Assembly (NCBI RefSeq): GCF_004135675.1
Contig: NZ_QHLX01000008.1
Span: forward strand, 1 to 64,000
DNA from: Marinitoga lauensis
GTDB taxonomy: Bacteria; Thermotogota; Thermotogae; Petrotogales; Petrotogaceae
Direction: 5' to 3'
DNA length: 64,000 nucleotides
The notes under the pieces are model-generated. The model saw only the letters and a list, made by a program, of their open reading frames with translations, searched no databases and was not told where the DNA came from. A program made the position numbers and the translations under genes. This document shows positions 8,898 to 18,273 of the stretch, piece by piece. Positions within the stretch are counted from its first letter, which is position 1; each line of letters starts with the position of its first letter.

Positions 8898-9686
8898 ATG
8901 ATAATAGACAAAAAACTTTCCAGACTTTTAGAAAATGAGGAACCAAGTATTCAAGAATTAAGAAACATAGCAAAAAATATGGGTATTAAGCTTAAAAGAT
9001 CAATGAGAAAAAAAGATATAATAAAAGTTATTAAAAATAAATTATTGCAATTAAAAGAGGAAGGTTTGATAACGGATACATCGAATCAATTATCGTATCA
9101 AATGCCGAGAATTGGTAGGATAGATTTAGTAGAAAATAAAAACAATTTACTTAATGAAAATTTACTTGTAATAACCAGTATTAATGCAAATTGGATATTT
9201 GCATTCTGGAACTTTTCAAAAGAATTGTTGATGAAAATAAATAAAATACCAGAAAACACCAAGATGATTATGAGATTTTATGATATAACAAATAAAGATT
9301 TTTCAATAGATGAAGCAAATAGAATTTATGAATCTACAAATGATTTAAGGGAATATAAGAGTTATTATTTTTTTGTACCTTCTTCAAATGCGGAATATAT
9401 AGGAGAAATAGGATATATAGATTATGAAAGGAATTTTATACCTTTAATTAAAAGTAATAAATTAAAAATGCCATCTGACAACTTAAATATTTCAGAAAAT
9501 ATAGTTTTTTACAATATAAAAACAGCCAAAAAGAAAAAAATAAGAAAAAAACTAAATATTAATATTATAGAAAAAATTCCAAGTATAGCTAATGGTAATA
9601 TGACATTACCTCAATTGGGAGATAGACCTCCAATATCAGGTGGAGGGTCTTTTGTCTGGAATCTATATTCCTTAAACAGGGGATAA
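8898..9686 (+). CDS. DUF4912 protein with Rho-N/SAP-like N-terminus
   Basis: 262 residues. Residues 15-55 (IQELRNIAKNMGIKLKRSMR) look like a Rho N-terminal/SAP-type helical domain that often binds nucleic acid. Residues 85-200 are a DUF4912 domain, recognised by ITSINANWIFAFWNFS and a following MIMRFYDIT strand; this resembles a carbohydrate-binding-like fold. DUF4912 proteins commonly sit next to GH57 enzymes, as here: the GH57 gene starts four bases downstream. The tail (residues 205-262) is basic then Gly/Pro-rich and probably disordered. Suggested role: accessory factor for glycogen metabolism; unproven. Confidence 0.7.
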   Translation: MIIDKKLSRLLENEEPSIQELRNIAKNMGIKLKRSMRKKDIIKVIKNKLLQLKEEGLITDTSNQLSYQMPRIGRIDLVENKNNLLNENLLVITSINANWIFAFWNFSKELLMKINKIPENTKMIMRFYDITNKDFSIDEANRIYESTNDLREYKSYYFFVPSSNAEYIGEIGYIDYERNFIPLIKSNKLKMPSDNLNISENIVFYNIKTAKKKKIRKKLNINIIEKIPSIANGNMTLPQLGDRPPISGGGSFVWNLYSLNRG

Positions 9687-9690
9687 AAAA

Positions 9691-11277
9691 ATGAACAAAG
9701 GAAAAATACTTTTTGTGTTGCATTCGCATTTGCCGTATGTTAGACATCCGGATTATGAAGAATTTATGGAAGAAAGATGGTTATTTGAAGCAATAACAGA
9801 AACATATGTTCCTATTATTAGAATGTTTAAAAATCTTGAGAGAAAAGAAATTGACTTCAAACTAACTATGAGTTTTTCACCAACATTGATAGAAATGCTA
9901 AATAGTATAGATTTACAGGAAAAATATGTTCGATATCTAAAAAAAATTATAGAACTATCAGAAAAAGAATATGAAACAACCAAAGATGAAGAGTTGATAA
10001 AGCATAAAATGGCAGATTATTATAGGAATAACTTTAAAGAAATTCTGGAAATTTTTGAAAAAGAATATAATAAAAATATATTAAATGCATTTAAAGAATA
10101 TGAAAGTAAAGGATATTTAGAACTAATTACCACATCTGCAACTCATGCAGTATTACCATTATATTCGGAATATCCAGAAATTATAAAAATGCAAATTAAA
10201 TATGGTTTAGAAACATTTAAAAAAGTTTTTGGACATAACCCAAAAGGGTTCTGGTTACCAGAGATGGGGTATTATGAAGGTCTGGATAGTTATTTGAAAG
10301 AATTTGGTCTGGAATATTTTTTTGTCGAAAAAGAAGGATTGATATATGGAAATCCATATCCAATTTATGATGTATATAATCCAGTTATTACTAATTCAAA
10401 AATGTTTGTTTTTTCGAGAGACAAGGAAAATAATGTTGAAATTTTTGATACAGAATCAGGGTATTTAAATGATCCAAGATATAGGGAGTTTTATAGAGAT
10501 ATAGGTTTTGATAGAGACTATGAATATATAAAAGATTATATTGATAAAAGTGGTGTGAGATGTAACACTGGAATAAAATATCATAAAATTACAGGTAAAG
10601 ATAAAGAACTTTTTGATAAATTATTGTATGACATTGATGAAGCATATGCTGCAGTGAAAGAAGATGCAAATGATTTTGTTCAAAAAAGAGTAACTCAGGT
10701 AAAAAAACTGAATAAAAAGTATCCAGAATTAAATCCTGTTATGACATATGCTTTTGATACAGAATTTTTTGGACATTGGTGGTATGAAGGCATTATGTTT
10801 CTAGAAAAAGTAATAGAATATGTGTATAATTCTAATGTTATTGAGCTAAAACATCCACAAAATATTTTATCTGAAATAGAGGAGGTACAGGTAACAACAC
10901 CAGCAAAATCTTCATGGGGAATAAATGGCTTTTTTGAGGAATGGATAAATGGAAATAATGATTGGATATATCCAGCTATTTATGAAATGGTAGAAATATT
11001 GAAAAAGAAAATTGATAAAAAGTGGAAAGAACAGGAAAAGAATATTATATTATTGATGATAAAAGAGCTAATGCTGGCGCAATCAAGTGATTGGGCATTT
11101 ATTATAAGTTCAGGTACAACGGTAGAATATGCAGTTAACAGAATAAAAACACATGTGAAACGTTTTTTTGAACTTAATGCAATGCTTGAGAGTGGAAAAA
11201 TTGAAAAAAATAAGTTAAAATATTATATGTGGGTGGATAAAATTTTTGATAACATTGATTATAGTGACATTATGTGA
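9691..11277 (+). CDS. GH57 1,4-alpha-glucan branching enzyme/amylase
   Basis: 528 residues, the length of GH57 branching enzymes such as Thermotoga AmyC-type proteins. Conserved regions in order: HSHLPYVRHP (region 1), TSATHAVLP (region 2), GFWLPEMGYYEG with the nucleophile Glu (region 3), TYAFDTEFFGHWWYEG with the acid/base Asp (region 4), and a C-terminal helical domain including LMLAQSSDWAFI (region 5, in the DUF1957 part). The enzyme moves alpha-1,4 chains to form alpha-1,6 branches in glycogen; whether it mainly branches or hydrolyses cannot be told from sequence. No signal peptide, so cytoplasmic. Confidence 0.88.
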   Translation: MNKGKILFVLHSHLPYVRHPDYEEFMEERWLFEAITETYVPIIRMFKNLERKEIDFKLTMSFSPTLIEMLNSIDLQEKYVRYLKKIIELSEKEYETTKDEELIKHKMADYYRNNFKEILEIFEKEYNKNILNAFKEYESKGYLELITTSATHAVLPLYSEYPEIIKMQIKYGLETFKKVFGHNPKGFWLPEMGYYEGLDSYLKEFGLEYFFVEKEGLIYGNPYPIYDVYNPVITNSKMFVFSRDKENNVEIFDTESGYLNDPRYREFYRDIGFDRDYEYIKDYIDKSGVRCNTGIKYHKITGKDKELFDKLLYDIDEAYAAVKEDANDFVQKRVTQVKKLNKKYPELNPVMTYAFDTEFFGHWWYEGIMFLEKVIEYVYNSNVIELKHPQNILSEIEEVQVTTPAKSSWGINGFFEEWINGNNDWIYPAIYEMVEILKKKIDKKWKEQEKNIILLMIKELMLAQSSDWAFIISSGTTVEYAVNRIKTHVKRFFELNAMLESGKIEKNKLKYYMWVDKIFDNIDYSDIM

Positions 11278-11303
11278 TCAATATTTGAAAGGAGGGCATA
11301 AGA

Positions 11304-11879
11304 GTGCCAGAAAAATATTTTGAAATCAGATGGCATGGAAGAGCTGGTCAAGGAGCAAAAAGTGCATCACAATTCTTGACAGAAGCAGCCGTAGAAGCAG
11401 GAAAATATTCTACAGCATTCCCAGAATATGGTGCTGAAAGATCCGGAGCGCCAATGAAAGCATTTAACAGAATTGCAGATGTTCCAATTAGAATAAGAAG
11501 CGGTATTGAAAATCCAGATGTTGTTGTAATCTTTGATGACACGATGCTAGGATTGCCTGAATTAACAGCAGGATTATCAGAAGACAAAATTATGTTAGTT
11601 AACACAGTTATGTCTCCAGAAAAAGTTAGAGAAAAAACAGGATTCAAAGGAAAAATATATACAATTCCAGCAACAGATATAGCTTTAGAGGAAATTAAAA
11701 GAGGTATACCAAACACTGTTATGATTGGTGCTTTAGTTAAATTAACAAATGTAGTTCCTTTAGAAGTAGTAAAGGAAAAAGTTAAAAAAACATTTGAGAA
11801 AAAATTTGGACCTGAAATAGTTGAAGCAAATATCAGAGCAGTTGAAAGAGGTTATCAGGAGGTGAAAGGCGATGCCTAA
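11304..11879 (+). CDS. porG: Pyruvate:ferredoxin oxidoreductase gamma subunit
   Basis: 191 residues, start GTG 11304 after AAAGGAGGGC. EIRWHGRAGQGAKSASQFL, FPEYGAERSGAPMKAFNRI and the PNTVMIGALVKLTNVV block are the gamma-subunit signatures. The gamma subunit contacts coenzyme A and completes the active heterotetramer that oxidises pyruvate to acetyl-CoA and CO2 while reducing ferredoxin. First gene of the gamma-delta-alpha-beta order also found in Thermotoga and Pyrococcus. It overlaps the delta gene by eight bases. Only 26 bases separate it from the GH57 gene, with no terminator seen between them. Confidence 0.93.
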   Translation: MPEKYFEIRWHGRAGQGAKSASQFLTEAAVEAGKYSTAFPEYGAERSGAPMKAFNRIADVPIRIRSGIENPDVVVIFDDTMLGLPELTAGLSEDKIMLVNTVMSPEKVREKTGFKGKIYTIPATDIALEEIKRGIPNTVMIGALVKLTNVVPLEVVKEKVKKTFEKKFGPEIVEANIRAVERGYQEVKGDA

Positions 11880-12180
11880 ATATGATAGCTGGAAAGAAAT
11901 GCCAATTGCTGGAGTAATAGATAAACCAGCTACAGCAAGAGAATACAATACAGGTACATGGAGAATAATGAGACCTATTGTAGATAAAGATGCATGTATC
12001 AATTGTATGCAATGCTGGTTATATTGTCCAGATATGGCTATAGATGGTATTGTTAAAGAAGATGGAAAAACAGAAATGGTAGGATTTAATTATGATTATT
12101 GTAAAGGTTGCGGAACATGTGCAAAAGTTTGTCCTGTTAACGCAATAACAATGAAACCTGAAACGGAATTTTTAAAATAA
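11872..12180 (+). CDS. porD: Pyruvate:ferredoxin oxidoreductase delta subunit
   Basis: 102 residues with two [4Fe-4S] motifs: CINCMQCWLYCP near residue 43 and CKGCGTCAKVCP near residue 80. It carries electrons from the thiamine diphosphate site of the beta subunit to soluble ferredoxin. The ATG at 11872 overlaps porG and has its own SD (AGGAGGTGAAAG). No frame break, unlike many neighbours. Confidence 0.94.
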   Translation: MPKYDSWKEMPIAGVIDKPATAREYNTGTWRIMRPIVDKDACINCMQCWLYCPDMAIDGIVKEDGKTEMVGFNYDYCKGCGTCAKVCPVNAITMKPETEFLK

Positions 12181-12195
12181 GGAGGTTGAATATAA

Positions 12196-13365
12196 ATGCC
12201 TACAAAGTTAGCAATAACTGGTGCAGCTGCAGTTGCTCATGCAATGAGACAAATTAATCCAGATGTTGTAGCTGCATATCCAATAACACCCCAAACTCCA
12301 ATTGTTGAATATTTTGCACAATTTGTAGCTGATGGAGTTGTTGATACAGTAATGGTTCCAGTTGAATCAGAACACTCTGCAATGAGTGCTGTAGTAGGTT
12401 CAGCAGCAGCAGGCGCAAGAACAATGACAGCTACAGCAGCTAATGGTTTAGCATTAATGTTTGAAATTGTATATATAGCAGCATCAATGAGATTACCAAT
12501 TGTAATGCCTATAGTTAACAGAGCATTGTCAGGGCCAATAAATATTCACGGTGATCACTCAGATGCTTATGCAGTAAGAGATGCTGGATGGATTCAATTA
12601 ATGAGTGAAAATTCTCAAGAAGCTTATGACTTAACTATAATAGCAACAAAATTAGCAGAAAGAGAAGAAGTTTTAACTCCTGCTATGGTTAACTTAGATG
12701 GTTTTATTACTTCACATGGTGTTGAAGGTGTAGAAATCTTAGATGATGAAGTAGTTAAAGATTTTGTTGGTCAATGGGAACCTAAATATCCATTATTGGA
12801 TGTTGACAATCCAATAACACATGGTCCATTAGATTTATTTGATTATTATTTTGAACACCACAGACAACAACAGGAAGGTTTAAAAAATGCATACAAAGCA
12901 TTACCAGAAGTATTTGCTGAATACGAAAAGATTTCAGGAAGAAAATATGACTTCTTAGATTTATATAAAATGGAAGATGCTGAATATGTAATGGTTGTTA
13001 TGAACTCTGCAGCATCAACAGCTAAATATGTAGTTGATGAATTAAGAGAAAAGGGTATTAAAGCAGGGTTAATAAAACCATGGGTATTTACACCATTCCC
13101 TAAAAAAGAATTTTTAGAAGCTCTTGATGGTAGAAAAGCAGTTGTTGTACTTGATAGAGCTATGTCATTTGGTAAAGAAGCACCATTATACTCATTAGTT
13201 AAATCAGCGTTATATGAAGCAAAAGAAAGACCAATGATTGGTTCATATGTATATGGTTTGGGTGGAAGAGATGTAACTCCAGCTATGTTACACATTCCAT
13301 TTGAAGAAGCAATGAAAGGTGAATTAGATCCAAATGAAGAAAGATATCTTGGTTTAAAAGAATAA
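12196..13365 (+). CDS. porA: Pyruvate:ferredoxin oxidoreductase alpha subunit
   Basis: 389 residues. AYPITPQTPIVEYFAQF near residue 30 is the alpha-subunit pyrimidine-binding start, followed by VPVESEHSAMSAVVGSAAAG and NIHGDHSDAYAVRDAGW (pyruvate pocket region). The C-terminal domain includes GLIKPWVFTPFPKKE. The SD AAGGAGGTT sits 11 bases before the ATG. With the beta subunit it forms the catalytic dimer. Confidence 0.94.
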   Translation: MPTKLAITGAAAVAHAMRQINPDVVAAYPITPQTPIVEYFAQFVADGVVDTVMVPVESEHSAMSAVVGSAAAGARTMTATAANGLALMFEIVYIAASMRLPIVMPIVNRALSGPINIHGDHSDAYAVRDAGWIQLMSENSQEAYDLTIIATKLAEREEVLTPAMVNLDGFITSHGVEGVEILDDEVVKDFVGQWEPKYPLLDVDNPITHGPLDLFDYYFEHHRQQQEGLKNAYKALPEVFAEYEKISGRKYDFLDLYKMEDAEYVMVVMNSAASTAKYVVDELREKGIKAGLIKPWVFTPFPKKEFLEALDGRKAVVVLDRAMSFGKEAPLYSLVKSALYEAKERPMIGSYVYGLGGRDVTPAMLHIPFEEAMKGELDPNEERYLGLKE

Positions 13366-13381
13366 TTGGAGGTGAACAATA

Positions 13382-14356
13382 GTGCCTGTAAATATGAAAC
13401 AATTAATTAATTTGGTAGCTAAAGAAGACTGGCCTTTTACACAAGGTCATAGATTATGTCCAGGATGTAATGCGCCGATGGTAGCAAAGTGGGCAACAAT
13501 GACAGCAAAAGCATTAGGATATGAACCAGTAGTAGGTGCAGCAACTGGATGTTTAGAAGTTTCTACAACAATATATCCATTTACAGCCTGGAATGTACCA
13601 TATATTCACAACGCATTTGAAAATGTAGCAGCAACTATTTCTGGTGCAGAAGCTGCATATAGATCATTAAAAAATAGAGGAAAACTAAAAACAGATAAAC
13701 CAATAAAATTCATAGCATTTGGTGGAGACGGTGGAACATATGATATAGGTCTTCAATCATTATCAGGTGCTGTAGAAAGAGGACACGATTTCTTATACAT
13801 CTTATACGACAATGAAGGATATATGAACACTGGTAACCAGAGATCAGGTTCTACACCTCCAGGTGCTGATGCAACAACTGAACCAGTAGGAAAAGTAAAA
13901 ACAGGTAAAGTACAATTTAAGAAAAATATAGTTGAAATAATAGGTGCTCATGAAAATGTATATGCAGCAACCGCTTCAACATCAGACCCATTTGATTTTA
14001 TGGCAAAAGTTGAAAAAGGTTTAAAACATGAAGGACCAGCATTTATTGCTGTATTAGCTCCATGTGTAAGATTCTGGAGAATTCCAGAAAGTGATGGACC
14101 AAAAATCACAAAATTGGCAGTAGAAACAAAATATTGGCCATTATATGAAATTGACAGAGGTGTTTATAAAATTACAAGAAAACCAAGAAACTTTAAACCA
14201 ATTGAAGAATACATTAGATCAATTGGAAGATTTAGAAAAGCATTACAACATCCAGAATATAAAGAAGTAATTGAAGAAATGCAAAAATATGTAGATACAA
14301 GATGGGAAAGATTGTTAAAATTTGAAGAAGCAACAAAAGGTATGTACTTAAGATAA
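13382..14356 (+). CDS. porB: Pyruvate:ferredoxin oxidoreductase beta subunit
   Basis: 324 residues, GTG start at 13382 after TGGAGGTG. CPGCNAP near residue 27 supplies cysteines of the proximal [4Fe-4S] cluster, ATGCLEVS contains another, and GGDGGTYDIGLQSLSGA with YDNEGYMNTGNQRSG form the Mg/thiamine diphosphate site. Last gene of the por operon; a strong terminator follows ten bases after the stop. Confidence 0.94.
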   Translation: MPVNMKQLINLVAKEDWPFTQGHRLCPGCNAPMVAKWATMTAKALGYEPVVGAATGCLEVSTTIYPFTAWNVPYIHNAFENVAATISGAEAAYRSLKNRGKLKTDKPIKFIAFGGDGGTYDIGLQSLSGAVERGHDFLYILYDNEGYMNTGNQRSGSTPPGADATTEPVGKVKTGKVQFKKNIVEIIGAHENVYAATASTSDPFDFMAKVEKGLKHEGPAFIAVLAPCVRFWRIPESDGPKITKLAVETKYWPLYEIDRGVYKITRKPRNFKPIEEYIRSIGRFRKALQHPEYKEVIEEMQKYVDTRWERLLKFEEATKGMYLR

Positions 14357-14365
14357 TAAAAAACA

Positions 14366-14389
14366 AAAACCGGGGATACCCCGGTTTTT
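14366..14389 (+). terminator. Rho-independent terminator of the por operon
   Basis: AAAACCGGGG, loop ATAC, CCCGGTTTTT: a nine- to ten-pair stem with a T-run, directly after porB. Confidence 0.9.
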
Positions 14390-14427
14390 AGACTATTATA
14401 ACATGTAGGAATAGAGGGGGTTTTTAG

Positions 14428-16389
14428 ATGAGAGATTGGTTTGTTAAATGGGAAAAGACAATTGTAATTATAATTGTAGTATTATTTACAGCAGGTATTG
14501 TTTGGTGGTCAATTGCAGCCTACTTAGGTGCATCAAAAGTAAAAGCAGCTTCCAGTAAACCATCAAGAGATAATGCAGTAGCTGTTATTACAAAAGATGG
14601 AACAGAATTAGATTACCCATATTGGATAATGGATTATGAAGTAAATGATGAAGTTTCACAAATGAGACAACAATATACATCTTATGGTCAAAAATTAGAT
14701 CCTGTATTTGATGAATTGATGTTATCGTATACTGCAGCAAAACAATTATTTGATATAAAAGTAATTGAGTATTACGCTGAAAATAATGGATTAATGCCAA
14801 CCGACAAAGAAGTTGAAGAAGCATTTAATAAATACATTGATGATCAAATCGCAAAATTAAAAGAAAATCCTGATAATTGGAAAAAATATTTAGATTATTA
14901 CAAGAGTGAAGAGAATTTAAGAAACTTGATTAAAGCAAACTATAAAAATGCATATAAAACACAATTTATTATTGATAGAGTAAAAAATAGTGTTTCAAAT
15001 ATATCTAAAGAAGAAGGATTGAAGTATTTAAAGGATAATTTTTCAGATTTAAAATCAAAATATGAGGAAGTAAAAGCACAACACATTCTTGTATCTGACG
15101 AAGCTACCGCAAATAAAATAATGAAAATGATAAAAAATAAAGAAATAACCTTTGAAGATGCTGCTGCAAAATATTCTAAAGATACATCAAATGCTACAAG
15201 TGGTGGAGAATTAGGTTGGTTTAAACACAATACAATGGTAAAAGAATTTGAAGATGCATCATTTAATGCTACAGTGGGAGAGTTAGTTGGTCCAGTTAAA
15301 ACTAACTATGGATATCACATAATTAGAGTTCAGGATAAAAAAGTGTTTAACAAACCAGAAGACATTATGGATAAATATCCAGAAATATATTCTGAAATTG
15401 AAAAAACTTTAAAAAACGATAAGTTTGTTTCCTGGTTAAAAGAATACAAAAATAAAGAAAAATTAGGATTGGATTTCCTTGATGAAGATTTAAAAGCATA
15501 TGATGAATATAATGAATTATCAAAATCAAAAGATGAAAATAAAATAAAAGAATTTATATCATCAATTGAAAAACTTGTATTTGATAATGGAGAATTAGCT
15601 GTTAATGCATCAGCTAATGAAATGGCATTATACATAAATGCTACCAATTTATTAAAAAGTATTTTAAATGAAAGATTAGACAAATTCACAAAATACTTAA
15701 CTTTAAAAGATGATGTGGATGAAAATATTCTTAAATTAGGTATTGACGAAATTAATAAGAAGTATGAAGAATTAAGTGAAAAAATGAAAAATGTTCAAGG
15801 CGAAGAATATACAAAATTATTAAAAGAAAGATTTAAATACGAAGATGCAAAAGATTTCTTAAATCTTAAAAATGAATTAAAGGGATATACAGATGAAGAA
15901 ATAGCAAAAGGTAAGGTAGAATTACAAAAAGAATTAGATGAATTAAAGTCAAAGAGAGTAAAAGTGTTAGATGAATTATTTGCAGAATATCCGAGCTCAA
16001 CGAAAACAATTGATTATTATTATCAAGAAGCACCAGAAAAACCTGAAGTTGCTTTGAAATATTCTGAAAATAAAATAAACACATATAAACAATATTTAAA
16101 GTATATTGATGCAAATGCTATGTTCCAATATTTTGGGCAACAATTAAGAGAAATAAGCTTTAATTTAAATAGAGTGGCTTTCTCAAAAGCATCAACTGAA
16201 ACAAGATTAGAAGCATTAGAAACATTAATAGATTTTAATGACACATTCAGCCAGGATACATTCTCAAAGATAGGATATCTTGAAGAAATCAAAAAACTTG
16301 ATCCAAAATATCCTGGAATAGATAAAATGATAGAAGAAGCAGAAAAAGAATATCAAGAATCAAAAAACGCAACACCAACAAGTAAATAA
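14428..16389 (+). CDS. Membrane-anchored PpiC-type peptidyl-prolyl isomerase / SurA-like chaperone
   Basis: 653 residues. Residues 10-32 form one membrane anchor (TIVIIIVVLFTAGIVWWSIA) with positive residues before it, so the bulk lies outside the cytoplasm. A SurA-N-like helical region (about 50-200) precedes a parvulin domain at about 212-310 (AQHILVSDEATANKI, GGELGWF, VGELVGPVKTNYGYHIIRV). The long C-terminal part is helical and charged, with no recognised domain; its length is unusual for PrsA/PpiD proteins. Likely role: folding of exported proteins. Flanked by terminators on both sides, so monocistronic. Confidence 0.82.
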   Translation: MRDWFVKWEKTIVIIIVVLFTAGIVWWSIAAYLGASKVKAASSKPSRDNAVAVITKDGTELDYPYWIMDYEVNDEVSQMRQQYTSYGQKLDPVFDELMLSYTAAKQLFDIKVIEYYAENNGLMPTDKEVEEAFNKYIDDQIAKLKENPDNWKKYLDYYKSEENLRNLIKANYKNAYKTQFIIDRVKNSVSNISKEEGLKYLKDNFSDLKSKYEEVKAQHILVSDEATANKIMKMIKNKEITFEDAAAKYSKDTSNATSGGELGWFKHNTMVKEFEDASFNATVGELVGPVKTNYGYHIIRVQDKKVFNKPEDIMDKYPEIYSEIEKTLKNDKFVSWLKEYKNKEKLGLDFLDEDLKAYDEYNELSKSKDENKIKEFISSIEKLVFDNGELAVNASANEMALYINATNLLKSILNERLDKFTKYLTLKDDVDENILKLGIDEINKKYEELSEKMKNVQGEEYTKLLKERFKYEDAKDFLNLKNELKGYTDEEIAKGKVELQKELDELKSKRVKVLDELFAEYPSSTKTIDYYYQEAPEKPEVALKYSENKINTYKQYLKYIDANAMFQYFGQQLREISFNLNRVAFSKASTETRLEALETLIDFNDTFSQDTFSKIGYLEEIKKLDPKYPGIDKMIEEAEKEYQESKNATPTSK

Positions 16390-16401
16390 TTTATTGGAAA
16401 C

Positions 16402-16426
16402 CAAAACCCGGATTTTCCGGGTTTTG
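16402..16426 (+). terminator. Rho-independent terminator after the PpiC gene
   Basis: CAAAACCCGGA, loop TTT, TCCGGGTTTTG: an 11-pair stem followed by TG and a T-rich stretch. Confidence 0.88.
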
Positions 16427-16432
16427 TGTTTA

Positions 16433-16545
16433 TGTTAACAAAGTGAAAAAAGAACGTTAATAACGTGTAAATGTTTATTATAGTGAATAATTTCATTTTA
16501 TCGCTTATCAATACATTTGTTATTTTTTTAATAAAGTAGTAATAT
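16433..16545 (+). promoter_or_regulatory. hydCBA promoter region with two palindromes
   Basis: TGTTAACA (16433-16440) and ACGTTA-A-TAACGT (16453-16465) are perfect palindromes upstream of a candidate promoter TTGTTA (16517-16522), 17 bases, TAATAT (16540-16545). The SD GAGGGGGTG precedes hydC. A redox repressor of the Rex kind is a natural candidate for a hydrogenase operon, but neither palindrome is a good match to the Rex consensus I know. Confidence 0.4.
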
Positions 16546-16566
16546 ATAATTGAGGGGGTGAATATT

Positions 16567-16985
16567 ATGGAAAAATTTTATGAAAAAACCTTATTAGAAG
16601 AACTGCATGATATTCAAGATACATATGGGTATATTCCGGAAGAACAAATTATTAGAATTGCTAAAACGAGGAATATGCCAAAATCTCAGGTCTATGGTGT
16701 AATCTCTTTTTATTCTATGTTACATGTTAAACCGAGAGGAAGATACATTGTTAGGGTATGTGATAGTCTTTCGTGTCATCTGAACAATTCAGAGAGTGTA
16801 GTTGAAATGATAAAGGAATTTTTGGGAATTGAATCGGGTGAAACTACTGCGGATAAGAAATTTACACTTGAGGTTGTTGAGTGCCTTGGACATTGCGGGA
16901 GGGTCCGGTAATGCTTGTAAATAATAAGATTTATACGAAACTTACTCCACAACAAGCAATTTCTATTTTAAAAGAATGTATATAA
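16567..16985 (+). CDS. hydC: [FeFe] hydrogenase gamma subunit HydC, NuoE-like (one frame break)
   Basis: About 139 residues. A NuoE/thioredoxin-like [2Fe-2S] protein: LHDIQDTYGYIPEEQI, VYGVISFYSM, cysteines in CDSLSCHL and ECLGHCGEGP. One G added near 16903 restores GEGPVMLVN and the frame runs to TAA 16985. ATG 16567 chosen, six bases after GAGGGGGTG, over an in-frame GTG at 16558 within that SD. In the hydC-hydB-hydA order of Thermotoga the trimer couples NADH and ferredoxin oxidation to hydrogen formation (electron bifurcation/confurcation). Confidence 0.88.
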
Positions 16986-16997
16986 GGTGGTGATAAA

Positions 16998-18204
16998 ATG
17001 ATAGAAGAAAAAATATTTTTAAAATCAGATCTTGATAAATCAATGGAAAATTATGAATTTCCAGGATTGAAAAAATCTTTAAAAATGAATTCTGAAAATA
17101 TTGTGAAAAAAATAACCGAATCAGGTTTAAGGGTAGAGGTGGAGCAGGGTTTCCTACTGGAAAAAAATGGGAATTTGCATTAGCTCAAAAGGATGATGTG
17201 AAATTTTTAATTTGCAATGCTGATGAAGGGAACCAGGAACATTTAAAGATAGATTTTTGCTTGAAAATATGCCATTTAAAGTATTAGAGGGAATAATAAT
17301 AGCTGCATATGCTGTTAAAGCAAATTATGGATATATATACATTAGAGGAGAATACTCTAAAGCAATAGATATTTTCGAGAAAACAATAAAGGATGCTTAT
17401 CACAGAGGATTGCTTGGGAAAAATATATTAGGAAGTGATTTTAGTTTTGAATTAAAATTAGTTAAGGGTGCAGGTGCATATGTTTGTGGAGATGAAACGT
17501 CATTGATTAATTCGATAGAAGGTAAAAGAGGATTTTCAAGGATAAAACCACCATATCCTGTTCAAAGAGGACTATATGATAAGCCAACTGTAGTAAATAA
17601 TGTTGAAACATTAGCAACGGTTGCAGAAATTATGAAATATGATGAAAATATTTATTCAAAAATGGGAACAGAAAAAAGTAGAGGAACAAAATTGGTTTCA
17701 ATCAGTGGAGATGTCAAATTGCCAGATGTTTATGAAATAGAATTTGGTAAAGGTACACTAAAAGATATTATCGAATTAGCTGGTGGAACGAAAGATGAAT
17801 TAAATTTTGTTGTTCCAGGAGGGTTGGCAACTTCAATATTAAAATATGATGAAATAGATGTATTGTATACATACGAAGATTTGGAAGCTGCAGGATCTTC
17901 GGTAGGTTCTGGCGGTATGATAGTTGTGTCCAATAAACATGATCTGGTTGATATTTTACTTAATGTTTCTGATTTCTTTGTAAAAGAGACATGTGGGACA
18001 TGTTTCCCATGTAGAGAAGGAAATAGAAATATAAAAGAAATATTGTTAGAATTAAAGAAAAAAGGATATAAAGAAAAATATAAAAAGATAATAGGTGAAT
18101 TAAGAGAAGCAATTTTATTAGCTGCCAGATGTGGATTTGGGCAGTCTTCTGTTAATTTTATTTATTCTCTTTTAGATAAATTTTTTTATGAAGAGGTGAG
18201 ATAG
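16998..18204 (+). CDS. hydB: [FeFe] hydrogenase beta subunit HydB, NuoF-like, short form (two frame breaks)
   Basis: About 402 residues after adding one G near 17135 (gives [14 protein letters not shown]) and one near 17230 (gives NADEGEPGTF). The NuoF core is complete: FMN/NADH loop, [33 protein letters not shown], and [4Fe-4S] cysteines [12 protein letters not shown] plus AARCGFG. Compared with Thermotoga HydB (over 600 residues as I recall it) it lacks both the N-terminal [2Fe-2S] domain and the C-terminal two-cluster ferredoxin domain; neither is encoded next to it. NADH/NAD is handled at this subunit. Confidence 0.88.
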
Positions 18205-18273
18205 ATGAAATCTATCTCTGAAATAAAAATAAGAAATTTTTTAAAATTATTTTTTTCACCGGAGGTGAGATAG
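18205..18273 (+). other. 22-codon mini-ORF between hydB and hydA
   Basis: ATG 18205 follows the hydB stop directly and has its own SD (GAGGTGAG). It reads MKSISEIKIRNFLKLFFSPE, then VR and TAG, and the hydA ATG follows at once. The hydB end and this reading frame both finish with the same bases (GAGGTGAGATAGATGAAA), a direct repeat about 69 bases apart. It may be a duplication relic that keeps ribosomes coupled into hydA, or a short translated spacer. No known function. Confidence 0.35.

Noticed and set aside
12846..13379. 177-codon frame antisense to porA
   Set aside because: It is a shadow of a highly conserved gene whose codon pattern is on the plus strand; no start signal.
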